In this document: piece after piece, positions 1 through 7,591 of the stretch
Position numbering within the stretch: the stretch's first letter is position 1
Layout of the letters: each line of letters starts with the position of its first letter
NCBI RefSeq assembly: GCF_003626695.1
Contig: NZ_RBAH01000031.1
Location: forward strand, 1 to 64,000
Length of the DNA: 64,000 nucleotides
Source: Paenibacillus ginsengarvi
Lineage (GTDB): Bacteria; Bacillota; Bacilli; Paenibacillales; NBRC-103111
Direction: 5' to 3'
Program-made: the position numbers and the translations under genes
Notes under the pieces: generated by a model
The model's database searches: none
What the model saw: the letters and a program-made list of their open reading frames with translations, nothing else
Told to the model about the DNA's origin: nothing

Positions 1-125
1 AACAGTATGCACTTGGGTAAGCCGTACTGCCCTGGGTGAAGAACGTCGGAAAGCCGTATGCGGGAAAACCGCACGTACGGTTTGATGAGGAGGGGCTGGC
101 CAACCCAGCCCTTTACTCTACTTAG
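1..125 (+). mobile_element. 3' end of a group II intron (domains V and VI)
   Basis: Positions 50-83 form a 34-nt hairpin with the AGC triad, a GAAA tetraloop and the typical GTACGGTT closing arm. This is the size and layout of group II intron domain V, the catalytic hairpin of a self-splicing retroelement. It is followed at 84-121 by a second hairpin (GAGGAGGGGCTGG against CCAGCCC) and the CTACTCTACTT-like end expected of domain VI and the 3' splice site. Only the 3' end lies in the window, so whether a reverse-transcriptase ORF is present upstream cannot be seen. The exact last intron base is uncertain by several nucleotides. Confidence 0.85.
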
Positions 126-218
126 TTATATAAGACTTTATCGATGACAAGGCCAAAACTTTGTTTCCTTATATCTCATTTGAAGGGAATATATTATCTA
201 TTATAGAATTAAATAAAC

Positions 219-512
219 ATGGACTGGAAATTAATCATTCAACAATATAGCTTAAGAATTACGGGTAATGAATGGGATGCCTATGACTTGGCGCAGGATG
301 CTTCGATCAAAGTGATCGAGGCTATTCGTGCTAATCCTGAAAGGACAATAACGAAGGCGTTTCTGTTTCGTTTAATCAAAAACTGCGTAACGGAAACCCA
401 CCGCCGCCTTTCTGAATCGGGAGTAGAGGTTGGGGAGATTCATTCGTTCGACGGGATGCAAGGATTCCACCTGCTTGATCCTGATGGCAATCTATTTGGT
501 GTCGTTAAATAG
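219..512 (+). pseudogene. Chimeric remnant: sigma-70 region 2 joined to a VOC protein tail
   Basis: The first ~63 codons read like the start of an ECF/sigma-70 factor (LRITGNEWDAYDLAQDASIK, then FRLIKN), the region that binds core polymerase and the -10 element. Region 4 is missing. The last ~30 residues instead match the C-terminal strand of a glyoxalase/bleomycin-resistance (VOC) protein, with the signature LLDPDGNLFGVV. The join falls near position 410-425 and stays in frame. There is no convincing ribosome site before the ATG. I read this as two gene relics fused by deletion, lying right behind a group II intron end. An expressed 97-aa fusion cannot be excluded. Confidence 0.6.
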
Positions 513-649
513 TCTCTAACGACGGTGAGAAAGTCAGCGCTGTAGGAAAAATATCCTTTGAGGAAGAATCACCATAATTTCACCAAATGGAAGATTTGAT
601 TTATTTGCCGAGAAACTTCGAAATCAGAAATAGTACTCGTTGAAATTTT

Positions 650-728
650 GTTCAACTAACGGAGAACGATAGTTAAAATTAGACACAACGGCAGCCGGCC
701 AGATGATCGGCTGCCGTTTTCATTAAGC
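650..728 (+). repeat. Intergenic composite palindrome, copy A (also a terminator)
   Basis: First part: AACTA...TAGTT hairpin at 654-674. Second part: an 11-bp hairpin, AACGGCAGCCG (687-697) against CGGCTGCCGTT (708-718), followed by T's, which makes it a plausible rho-independent terminator. It belongs to a dispersed family found at least ten times in this window. Confidence 0.7.
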
Positions 729-757
729 TAAAGCTTCGAAAATATTAAATATTTACA

Positions 758-775
758 AACGAACGTGTGTTCGTT
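758..775. promoter_or_regulatory. Palindromic operator candidate before the VOC gene
   Basis: AACGAAC (758-764) and GTTCGTT (769-775) form a perfect 7-bp inverted repeat around GTGT, about 50 bp before the GTG start of the VOC gene. The size and symmetry suit a TetR-type repressor site. No regulator gene lies next to it, so the partner is unknown. The assignment is by shape only. Confidence 0.35.
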
Positions 776-825
776 ACCATTAAAAATGGTTATTGATTCC
801 ATAATTATTTGTGGGAGGAATACAA

Positions 826-1257
826 GTGACGGACTTTGTTGAAAAGATGAATGCCCGGATTAATAACGCTTTACAGGTTAGATTAGTTTCGGATCTAACG
901 AAAGCTAAAGAATACTATCAAGATGTATTAGGTTTCAAGGTTGATGGTTGGGGACACGCTGAACGGGATGGATTAGGCTTTTTACTACAACAAGCAGAGA
1001 GACCCGATGATATTCGACCGAATGCTAGGCCATCGAAAGTAAAATACTCCAAAGATTGGCCAGGCCCGACAACAAGTTGGGATACTTACGCGTATTCAGA
1101 TTTTGATGGGGTCCAGTTATTGTATGATGAATTTGTGGCTAAAGGAGCCATTATTGCTTATTCACCACAAATTGAAGATATGGGAAGTAACAGGTGGAAA
1201 GAGTTTGCAGTTAAAGATTTAGACGGTTATGTCATTGTCTTTGGTGGTAGTAATTAA
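826..1257 (+). CDS. VOC family (glyoxalase/bleomycin-resistance-like) protein
   Basis: A 143-aa cytoplasmic protein of the vicinal-oxygen-chelate fold. The start GTG at 826 is chosen because GGAGG (815-819) lies 7 nt before it. Residues 16-40 have the typical strand-helix opening (LVSDLTKAKEYYQDVLGFKV) and residues ~124-140 the closing VKDLDGYVIVFGG strand. VOC proteins bind a metal and act as lyases, dioxygenases or drug-binding proteins; the substrate cannot be told here. A palindromic operator candidate lies upstream. Length is normal for a single VOC pair of modules. Confidence 0.8.
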   Translation: MTDFVEKMNARINNALQVRLVSDLTKAKEYYQDVLGFKVDGWGHAERDGLGFLLQQAERPDDIRPNARPSKVKYSKDWPGPTTSWDTYAYSDFDGVQLLYDEFVAKGAIIAYSPQIEDMGSNRWKEFAVKDLDGYVIVFGGSN

Positions 1258-1379
1258 GTGCTTATTCAACTTCCTCGGTAAGATATAGTTTTCTCACGAA
1301 TGCTCGCTAATTCATTAGAATGGGGAATTATTCAAATTCATTAAGTCTTTGGGGAGAATCCTTAGGAGGGATAGTCCGA

Positions 1380-1832
1380 ATGTATATGTGTGAAGTAATC
1401 AATAAAAGAAGCATGAATTTTGCAGGAATAAATCATTCTGGTCCATTGTCGGATTTTCCTGACGCTTGCGTAAGAGTCGAATTGGAATTGTATTCGAGAA
1501 AGCAAGATTTCACTCAAATAATAAATCCACATATCTGTTACAGCCCGCACTATGAAAAAGGAAACCTTGGCACATACTGGGCATGCTTTGAGGTAGAGGG
1601 TTCGGTGGCGATACCGCTAGGAGTTACGACCTTTGCACTCCCTGAACAGAAATATGCTGTGGTGGTATGTAACGGTAGTACAATTGCGGAAGCATATCAA
1701 TGGGTGTATAAGTGGATCGAAGAAACTGGTATTCAAAGAAAGTTGGACATGTACGAAATCGAGTGTTATTACAAAAATATCGAAGACGATACTCTCGAAG
1801 AAAAGGTAGAAATCTGGGTGCCGGTTGCATAA
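1380..1832 (+). CDS. GyrI-like / AraC effector-binding-domain protein
   Basis: 150 aa. The start ATG at 1380 follows AGGAGGG (1364-1370). The pattern resembles the stand-alone effector-binding (GyrI-like) domain: an N-terminal FAGINHSGPL strand, a central ALPEQKYAVVVCNG strand, a TIAEAYQWVYKWIEETG helix and the characteristic C-terminal VEIWVPV. Such proteins bind small hydrophobic ligands in the cytoplasm, either as sensors or as cyclopropanoid hydrolases. No DNA-binding domain is attached. It ends 18 bp before an intergenic repeat. The ligand is unknown. Confidence 0.75.
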   Translation: MYMCEVINKRSMNFAGINHSGPLSDFPDACVRVELELYSRKQDFTQIINPHICYSPHYEKGNLGTYWACFEVEGSVAIPLGVTTFALPEQKYAVVVCNGSTIAEAYQWVYKWIEETGIQRKLDMYEIECYYKNIEDDTLEEKVEIWVPVA

Positions 1833-1850
1833 ATTAATATAGTCGATTAC

Positions 1851-1930
1851 GCTAACGGAGACGTTAGCGTGGAGCTGCCGCAAGGACAGCTCCTCTTGAT
1901 GTTTATTGAAGTAACGGGCAGAATAGTTTA
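1851..1930 (+). repeat. Intergenic composite palindrome, copy B (three hairpins)
   Basis: The clearest full copy. Hairpin 1 is perfect: GCTAACG (1851-1857) GAGA CGTTAGC (1862-1868). Hairpin 2 is GGAGCTG (1871-1877) against CAGCTCC (1887-1893). The tail GTAACGGGCAGAATAGTTTA (1911-1930) is the conserved third element. It follows the GyrI-like gene directly. Confidence 0.7.
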
Positions 1931-1969
1931 ATTATGTGACTCGATATACATTGTTGCTCGACCAAATTA

Positions 1970-1998
1970 TTGACAGAATATTCCGAATAACTTATATT
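1970..1998 (+). promoter_or_regulatory. SigA promoter of the T-box transcript
   Basis: TTGACA at 1970-1975 and TATATT at 1993-1998, separated by exactly 17 nt, a near-consensus housekeeping promoter. The predicted start near 2005 sits just before the T-box leader. Its quality and placement argue that the reading frame crossing this stretch is not a gene. Confidence 0.75.
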
Positions 1999-2004
1999 GA
2001 ACTT

Positions 2005-2270
2005 AAATTAAAGTTTTCAAATGTGATGAAGAGGACAAGTAGATCCGGAAACACCGTTCAGAGAACTGCCGGTTGGTGCGAGGCAGCGGGATATCCGAAT
2101 CAAAAAATCGCCTCAGAGCTGGCCCCCGAAATAATAGTAGACGGGCCCGGGATTCTACCGTTACAAAGAAGCATCGTTGTTGGACGATGGCTAAGAGGGC
2201 GTTTTATATAAACGTCAATCAGGGTGGTAACGCGGAGTAACTCCGTCCCTTATGGGATGGAGTTTTTTTG
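2005..2270 (+). promoter_or_regulatory. T-box leader (tRNA-sensing riboswitch) with terminator
   Basis: The T-box sequence AGGGTGGTAACGCG is at 2221-2234. It is followed by a terminator with AACTCCGTCCC and GGGATGGAGTT arms and a T tract (2239-2269). Upstream are GATGAAGAGGACAAGTAG, an AGAGAAC...GGTTGGTGCGAGG distal stem I and the ACCGTTA element, all usual T-box landmarks. The likely specifier is ATC (Ile) at 2107-2109, before GCCTCAGAGC. The base after TGG is T, which pairs with a tRNA discriminator A, as tRNA-Ile has. The class call is strong; the amino acid is a cautious reading. It controls the GNAT gene 38 bp downstream. Confidence 0.85.
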
Positions 2271-2307
2271 CGTCTTCATAATTTATTATTAAAATGGGGG
2301 TTATCGA

Positions 2308-2841
2308 ATGAGTAAGGTGATGGTTACAGAACGTTTGACATTGCGGCAACTTGAGTTTAAAGATGCTGAAGCTCTGGAAAAATTGGCTAGCGAAAAGGAT
2401 GTCGCGGATACGACATTGAGCATTCCTCATCCATATCCAATCGGTTCAGCTATAACATTTATCAAGTCAAGGCATGAAGCTGAAGCAAGAGGCGATGGCT
2501 ACTCGTTCGCTATTACTTTAACTGAAGGTAGCGTGTTCCTCGGTGTCGTTGGCCTACACGTAAATAAGAAACACAATATGGCTGAATTAGCATATTGGAT
2601 TGGTAAGCCTTATTGGAGAAGCGGCTTTTGCACAGAAGCAGCCGCAAAGGTAGTTCAGTTTGCATTTGATGAGCTTGAGATAAATCGCGTATATGCAGCA
2701 GCGATGACGCGAAATCCTGCTTCGTATAAGGTTATGGAGAAAATCGGAATGAAGTATGAAGGGGTTTTGCGTAATCATATTCGCAAGGGAGACGTTTATG
2801 AGGATCTAAGGCATTATGGACTTCTCCGAAGTGATGATTAA
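2308..2841 (+). CDS. GNAT acetyltransferase, RimJ/RimL type, under T-box control
   Basis: 177 aa, with a GGGGG ribosome site ahead of ATG 2308. The order is typical of RimJ/RimL-like GCN5 N-acetyltransferases: TERLTLRQLEFKDAEAL at the start, YWIGKPYWRSGFCTEAAAKVV (acetyl-CoA pyrophosphate region) in the middle, and NPASYKVMEKIGMKYEGVLRNHIRKG near the end. It transfers acetyl from acetyl-CoA to an amine, in this subfamily often the alpha-amine of a protein or aminoacyl compound. It is the only gene behind the T-box leader, so expression should rise when a tRNA is uncharged. This suggests a link to aminoacyl-tRNA shortage or synthetase inhibitors (inference). A repeat copy begins at the stop codon. 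Confidence 0.85.
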   Translation: MSKVMVTERLTLRQLEFKDAEALEKLASEKDVADTTLSIPHPYPIGSAITFIKSRHEAEARGDGYSFAITLTEGSVFLGVVGLHVNKKHNMAELAYWIGKPYWRSGFCTEAAAKVVQFAFDELEINRVYAAAMTRNPASYKVMEKIGMKYEGVLRNHIRKGDVYEDLRHYGLLRSDD

Positions 2842-2918
2842 GCTAACGAGAACGATAGCATCATGATCAGGCTGCCAGTATTATCGGCAGCCTATTAAGA
2901 TATTGGGCAGCATAGTTC
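2842..2918 (+). repeat. Intergenic composite palindrome, copy C
   Basis: GCTA...TAGC hairpin, then AGGCTGCC (2869-2876) against GGCAGCCT (2886-2893), then a degenerate third element ATTGGGCAGCATAGTTCG. It begins directly after the GNAT stop codon and can serve as its terminator. The remaining ~260 bp up to the next gene show no clear feature. Confidence 0.65.
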
Positions 2919-3183
2919 GAATGATGTCAACTCCGTTAGGGGCAGTTGAGGTCAACCCTTCTGAGGAGTATCTATTTGATAGACTCTCGCTTCAAATAAA
3001 TGAGATATATAAAGATAAACAAAGATCTCATTTTCTGAAAATCCCATAATCAGGCAGGGTAGGGCGAATGTACGTTTCTATTCAGAAAGCGAACGTGAGT
3101 TTTTAAGGTTTGTCAATTTAGTAATAGTATAATAACATACTTCGCGATAACCAATTATTGTAAAAATAGGAGGAAGCATTACT

Positions 3184-3984
3184 ATGAATTTACCAGGGAA
3201 GCGGCTTATGATTACCATTTATGATTGGTTCGGCTATGAATTGCCGATTAAGGAACGCTATCAGTTAATAAAAGAAGCCGGATTTGATGGCGTTTTATTA
3301 TGGTGGAGTGATGGCTTTGGTCGTGACTGTTTTGATCGGAACGATTACCGCAACGGGACGCAAATTGCTCGAGAAGCGGGTCTTTTTATAGAAAATATTT
3401 ACACACCAGTCCAAAACGCAAACAACCTCTGGGTTGACAATCTGGACGGTGAAACCGTAACTGATTGCTATTTGCAATGCGTTGCAGATTGCGCCGAGTT
3501 TGAGATTCCGACAATGGTGGTGCGCCTTCCCAAAGATTCCAAACCATATAACGAACTGGGACTGGATAGAATCAAGAGAATCACTGAAAAAGCTGAACAA
3601 CTTGGTGTCAATGTTGCACTGGAGAATTTAAAGAACCTTTCCAATTTGGCATATGTGCTGGAACAAGTGGACTCCCTGCGTATCGGATTCTGTTATGACA
3701 GCGGACATCACTACAGCCACTATCCAGACGACGATTTATTATCCATGTATGGTTCCCGGTTGATGGCACTACATTTACATGATAATAACGGAAGTCATGC
3801 CCAACACGGGTTACCCTTTGACGGCACGATTGATTGGTCTACAACTATGAAAAAAATTGCGGAAACGAGTTATTCAGGCTCGACTGCAATAGAGGCAATG
3901 AATTGGGATTATGAGGATTTATCGGCTCAAGAGTTTTTACATAAAGCGTTTGAGCGAGCAAAAAGGCTGGATGCATTACGCTAA
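3184..3984 (+). CDS. Sugar phosphate isomerase/epimerase, xylose-isomerase-like TIM barrel
   Basis: 266 aa, with AGGAGGAAG 8 nt before the ATG. The sequence follows the AP-endonuclease-2/xylose isomerase-like barrel: AGFDGVLLWWSDGFG at strand 2, VALENLKN (metal-binding Glu) mid-protein, FCYDSGHHYSH (Asp/His ligands) and ALHLHDNNGSHAQHG with GTIDW near the end. Such cytoplasmic enzymes isomerise or epimerise sugars or inositol derivatives using a divalent metal. No sugar-pathway neighbours narrow the substrate. The stop codon TAA lies inside the intergenic repeat that follows. Confidence 0.8.
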   Translation: MNLPGKRLMITIYDWFGYELPIKERYQLIKEAGFDGVLLWWSDGFGRDCFDRNDYRNGTQIAREAGLFIENIYTPVQNANNLWVDNLDGETVTDCYLQCVADCAEFEIPTMVVRLPKDSKPYNELGLDRIKRITEKAEQLGVNVALENLKNLSNLAYVLEQVDSLRIGFCYDSGHHYSHYPDDDLLSMYGSRLMALHLHDNNGSHAQHGLPFDGTIDWSTTMKKIAETSYSGSTAIEAMNWDYEDLSAQEFLHKAFERAKRLDALR

Positions 3985-4047
3985 CGGATTACGATAGTTC
4001 AATCTCCAACTAAGACTAGGCTGCCGATCAATGTCGGCAGCCTAGCT
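3979..4047 (+). repeat. Intergenic composite palindrome, copy D, overlapping a stop codon
   Basis: CGCTAACGGATTACGATAG contains the TAA stop (3982-3984) of the preceding gene. The second part is a perfect 12-bp hairpin, CTAGGCTGCCGA (4016-4027) against TCGGCAGCCTAG (4034-4045). Confidence 0.7.
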
Positions 4048-4339
4048 CTGTCTTTGTCGCCCGGCCGATAGCCGGCGCCGCCGGCTATCCCTGACGGCTG
4101 CCGCCGTCCAAGAGAAGCTGCAGCTCGTCGTGGTGGTTGGCCTGCTTCCTCGCATATCCGGTTCTTTCTTATCAGGTCGCGGCTACTGTCGCCTGGCGTC
4201 CGCAGGGCTCCGGCGTTCACGGCGCGGCAGCAGCTCCTCGCTTCCGGCTGCGCCCGCATCCGGCCGGGCGATCGACCGGCGCGGTCAACAGCTCCTTGCG
4301 TTCCGCCTGGCGCTCGCTGTTAAAATATCTGCTCCGAGG

Positions 4340-4575
4340 CGTTCCCATCACGCATGTAAACCAAGTTTGGGGCATTGATATTACCTATTGTGGCACCCCC
4401 ACAGGCTTTGTGTATCTGGTCGCTATCATCGATTGGTATTCTCGCTACACCGTCGGCTATGCCGTCAGCAATACAATGGTCCGACTTTATTCTAAGAGCC
4501 GTAAAAGAGGGGGTAAGGGCGCATGGCACGCCAGAAATCATACGTTGCTGGAACAGGAGTGCAAGATGAACCGGC
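4340..4575 (+). pseudogene. IS3-family transposase (OrfB) fragment, frameshifted
   Basis: In one frame (about 4345-4475) the sequence gives THVNQVWGIDITYC, then FVYLVAIIDWYSRYTVGYAVSNT. This is the start of the DDE integrase core of IS3-family OrfB and includes the first catalytic Asp. The match then moves to another frame as ILRAVKEGVRAHGTPEIIR, the helix before the second Asp, and stops. The second Asp and the Glu are absent, so it is dead. Upstream GC-rich sequence (about 4056-4340) may be decayed element DNA but gives no recognisable protein. No terminal inverted repeats or target duplication were found. Confidence 0.75.
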
Positions 4576-4705
4576 AGTGACAAGCGGAGGGGATTGAGGT
4601 GGGAAGTTCGGTCGTCCGAAGGGCGAGACTGATGCTGCACTCGATCTCACCTGCGATGAATGGAAGGTTCCAAGATCCTCGTACATCGCGGTTTTTTGCT
4701 TTAAC

Positions 4706-4749
4706 GAACCAAGTTCTTGTCCAAAAAATGATGGACAAGAACTTGGTTC
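4706..4749. repeat. 17-bp perfect inverted repeat
   Basis: GAACCAAGTTCTTGTCC (4706-4722) pairs perfectly with 4733-4749 around a 10-nt loop. It lies just past the stop of the minus-strand SLH gene and could end its transcript, but there is no T tract on either strand. It may instead belong to the neighbouring transposon debris. Confidence 0.6.
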
Positions 4750-4786
4750 AAGCTTTGATCTTGCTTTCAACCCATATCGTGCCGGT

Positions 4787-7231
4787 TTACGGTTGGTCCT
4801 GCAGGATGCGAACCAGCACCACGACGGCTTCCGCCCTCGTGGCCGTACTGGACGGCTCGAAACGGTTATTGGAGCGACCCTCTATAATTTGTGTCTGGGC
4901 TGCTTTCGCAACGTAACCTTTCGCCCAGTCCGGAATGTCCGCATCGTCCGCGAACGAGGTCCCGCCGTTTGAAGCCGGCATTCCCCAGCCGCGGATCAGC
5001 ATGGTGACCATTTCCGCCCGGTTGATCTTCTCGTTCGGACGCAGCGTGCCGTCTTCGTAACCTTCGATGATTCCTGCTTGGATGGCGGCGGACAATTCGG
5101 CATCCGCCCACGCAGGAACCGATTCCCGGTCCTTGAAGCTGTCCAATCCAACGGTGCTTCCCGCTGCCGGCAACTTCTTTGCTCTCGCTACCATCAAGGC
5201 GAATTGCAGCCTCGTTACTTCATCGTCCGGCATGAACTTATCGTTCGACGGCCCGTTCACGATGCACAGCTCCGAAGCCAATTCAATATCCGATTTTGTC
5301 CAATGGTTCTGCACATCCGTCCACGTCAGTTGCGAGCATGCAGCCCCACTCGGCTGTTCCGGCGGCTTCTCCGTATCCGGCTTGCCTACGGGAGGCGTTG
5401 TTGGATTAACGGGAGCCGTTGGCGTCGATATGCCGCCGCCGCCGGAATCCGGGTCCCCATCCTCCGTAGGGGTCGAATCCGCACTATTGCAGGTAACGAT
5501 AACGGTATACGTCTTCGTTGTCTGACCGTCCTGCGCCGTTACCGTCACATCGATCGCGTTTTCGCCTACGTTTAACGGGATAGCTTGCGATGCCGCGCCG
5601 CTCGCCGTCGCGTCCCCGTTCACCGTGATCGTCGCATTTGGATCCGCTGTGGTCGGCGTGACCGTCAGGCTGTAAACACTATTCGCCACGGTTGCCGCGT
5701 AGCTTGTCGTTCCGACGCCGAATGCCGGACTAAGCACTCCGTCCGACAGCTTCAGGTTCGTCAAGTCGGCGCTGTTGCTCGCCGCACGGGTCACCGTCAC
5801 CGTATACGTTTTGGTCGTGATGCCGTCCTGAGCCGCCACCGTCAAATCAATTACGTTATCTCCTACGTCCAACAGAATCTCTTGTGACAGCATACCGCTC
5901 ACCGTCGTATTTCCGTTCACTTTGATCGTCGCGCCAAGATCGGCCGCAGTCGGCGTAACCGTCAATTTGTACACGCTGTTCGCCACTGTAGCCGAATAGC
6001 TAGTCGTCCCTATACCAAACGCCGGACTAAGCGCTCCGTCCGAAAGCTCCAGGTTGGTCAAATCCGCACTGTTGCTCGCCGCACGGGTTACCGTCACCGT
6101 ATACGATTTTGTCGTCGTACCGTCCTGCGCCGTTACCGTCACTGTGATCGCGTTCTCTCCCACGTTCAACGGAATCGCTTGCGATGCCGTGGCGCTCGTA
6201 ACCGTCGTCCCGTTTACCGTGACGGCAAAGGTGCTATAACTCGCGGTCGGCGTCACGGTGATCGCATACACGCTGTTCGTCACTGAAACCGTGTAAGCGA
6301 GCGAGCCCGAAGCAAACACCGGACTTAAGCTGCCCTCGCTCAACGTCAACCCGCTCAATTCCGGTATCAGCTTATGAAAAGTGTGACCGTTCGCAACCGC
6401 ATAATCTTTGGCCGGTGAGGGGTCATAACTGATGAAGGTCAGATCGCCCGGGGACGCTTGATTGTTTACGAAAGCAGCCCCCCCGATACTTGTCGCATTT
6501 CCGAGGATGGTAACTTGAGTCAATGCATTATTAATAAATGCATAATGCTCGATACTCTTCACGCTTTCCGGAATTTCAATATTTGTCAGTTTATTACCAT
6601 CGAATGCATAACTACCGATACTCTCTAAATGATCGGGAAGCTCGATGCTGGTTATTTGGTTGTATCGGAAGGCTGAACTCCCGATCCCCGTCATGCTGTT
6701 CGGGAACGTGACGTGCGTCAATTGGTTTCTATAGAAAGCGGAGTCCCCCACATACTCCAGGCCCTCCGGGAGAATGACGCTGGTTAGCTTGTTGTTAACT
6801 GTGAATGCATAAATCCCGATACTCTTCAAGCCATTCGAGAGCGTCAGACTGGTCAAACTATTGCTCAGAAATGCATAATCTCCAATCGTCATCACACTAT
6901 CCGGAATCGTGAGACTTGTCAGGTGGTTGGATCCAAAGGCTCTCACTCCGATACTGGTTAAGGTGTCCGGAAGGGTGACACTGGCAAGATTTCTGCCAAA
7001 AAAGGCATCTTTCCCGATTCCGGTTACCGCTAGTCCTTCCAATACACTCGGAATGATCACGTCCGTATCCGTTCCCATGTATGACGTAATCGCCGCTGTT
7101 CCATCCCCGTTATCCGTGTAACTGAAGTCGCCTGACAATGCCGCTTTGGCTTGTTGTCCAGGGACTAGCGTCCAGACGGCGGTTAGAAAAGCCAACAATG
7201 CCATCGTACGAAGCGCCGCTCTTTTCAACAT
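4787..7231 (-). CDS. SLH-anchored surface protein with leucine-rich and cadherin-like repeats
   Basis: 814 aa, with GGAGGG before the ATG. Residues 1-31 are a Sec signal peptide ending in AKA. Residues ~45-265 hold about nine BspA-type leucine-rich repeats of ~23 residues (pattern LTSIGxxAFxxNxLTSLTIP). Residues ~290-586 hold three cadherin-like beta-sandwich repeats of ~97 residues (SLSPxFxxGTTSYxxTVANSVY). A Pro/Gly-rich linker follows, then three SLH domains (~632-814) that bind pyruvylated cell-wall polymer. The product should be a large S-layer-associated protein displaying an LRR binding surface. The cadherin-like repeats are very alike at DNA level, which allows recombination. The ligand is unknown. 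Confidence 0.9.
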   Translation of the reverse strand: MLKRAALRTMALLAFLTAVWTLVPGQQAKAALSGDFSYTDNGDGTAAITSYMGTDTDVIIPSVLEGLAVTGIGKDAFFGRNLASVTLPDTLTSIGVRAFGSNHLTSLTIPDSVMTIGDYAFLSNSLTSLTLSNGLKSIGIYAFTVNNKLTSVILPEGLEYVGDSAFYRNQLTHVTFPNSMTGIGSSAFRYNQITSIELPDHLESIGSYAFDGNKLTNIEIPESVKSIEHYAFINNALTQVTILGNATSIGGAAFVNNQASPGDLTFISYDPSPAKDYAVANGHTFHKLIPELSGLTLSEGSLSPVFASGSLAYTVSVTNSVYAITVTPTASYSTFAVTVNGTTVTSATASQAIPLNVGENAITVTVTAQDGTTTKSYTVTVTRAASNSADLTNLELSDGALSPAFGIGTTSYSATVANSVYKLTVTPTAADLGATIKVNGNTTVSGMLSQEILLDVGDNVIDLTVAAQDGITTKTYTVTVTRAASNSADLTNLKLSDGVLSPAFGVGTTSYAATVANSVYSLTVTPTTADPNATITVNGDATASGAASQAIPLNVGENAIDVTVTAQDGQTTKTYTVIVTCNSADSTPTEDGDPDSGGGGISTPTAPVNPTTPPVGKPDTEKPPEQPSGAACSQLTWTDVQNHWTKSDIELASELCIVNGPSNDKFMPDDEVTRLQFALMVARAKKLPAAGSTVGLDSFKDRESVPAWADAELSAAIQAGIIEGYEDGTLRPNEKINRAEMVTMLIRGWGMPASNGGTSFADDADIPDWAKGYVAKAAQTQIIEGRSNNRFEPSSTATRAEAVVVLVRILQDQP

Positions 7232-7403
7232 TATTTTCCCTCCAGTTGGGTAATTCTAGATCGCTAGATCCATTCCGCAGTATACCAGACCGCTATGAAA
7301 GAATTATAAAAGAAGTATAAAAACATGCAAAGAACCGCCACCCGATCCCACGGAGACCAGAAGCTAGCGGGAAACGAAAGCGCAATAATAACATCAAGAA
7401 CAA

Positions 7404-7458
7404 AGGCTGCCGCGATGTGATCGGCAGCCTTGTTGCGCTTACGGGCAGTTTAGCGCAA
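7404..7458 (+). repeat. Intergenic composite palindrome, copy E
   Basis: AAGGCTGCCG...CGGCAGCCTT hairpin, followed by TTGCGCT (7433-7439)...CGGGCAG...AGCGCAA (7452-7458). The third hairpin keeps the CGGGCAG loop but uses a different, still fully paired stem. The rest of 7232-7591 holds no other recognisable feature. Confidence 0.65.
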
Positions 7459-7591
7459 AAAGTCTTGCTTTAGTGGATATATATGGTAACATAAAATGAG
7501 AATGTATGTTCCTAATAATAGAAGGTATCGGATTCTCATGAAGTCTAAATTTCGTAATGAAAGAACAGCAATCAAAGCGAAAGGTGGTTTA

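Noticed and set aside
1936..2211. 91-codon plus-strand frame
   Set aside because: It runs across the promoter and the T-box leader; the RNA features explain the sequence and the protein resembles nothing.
3110..3133. TTGTCA...TATAAT before the isomerase gene
   Set aside because: The spacing is only 12 nt, too short for a SigA promoter.
4056..4340. Several overlapping GC-rich frames on both strands
   Set aside because: High GC opens frames by chance; none has motifs beyond the transposase piece that follows.
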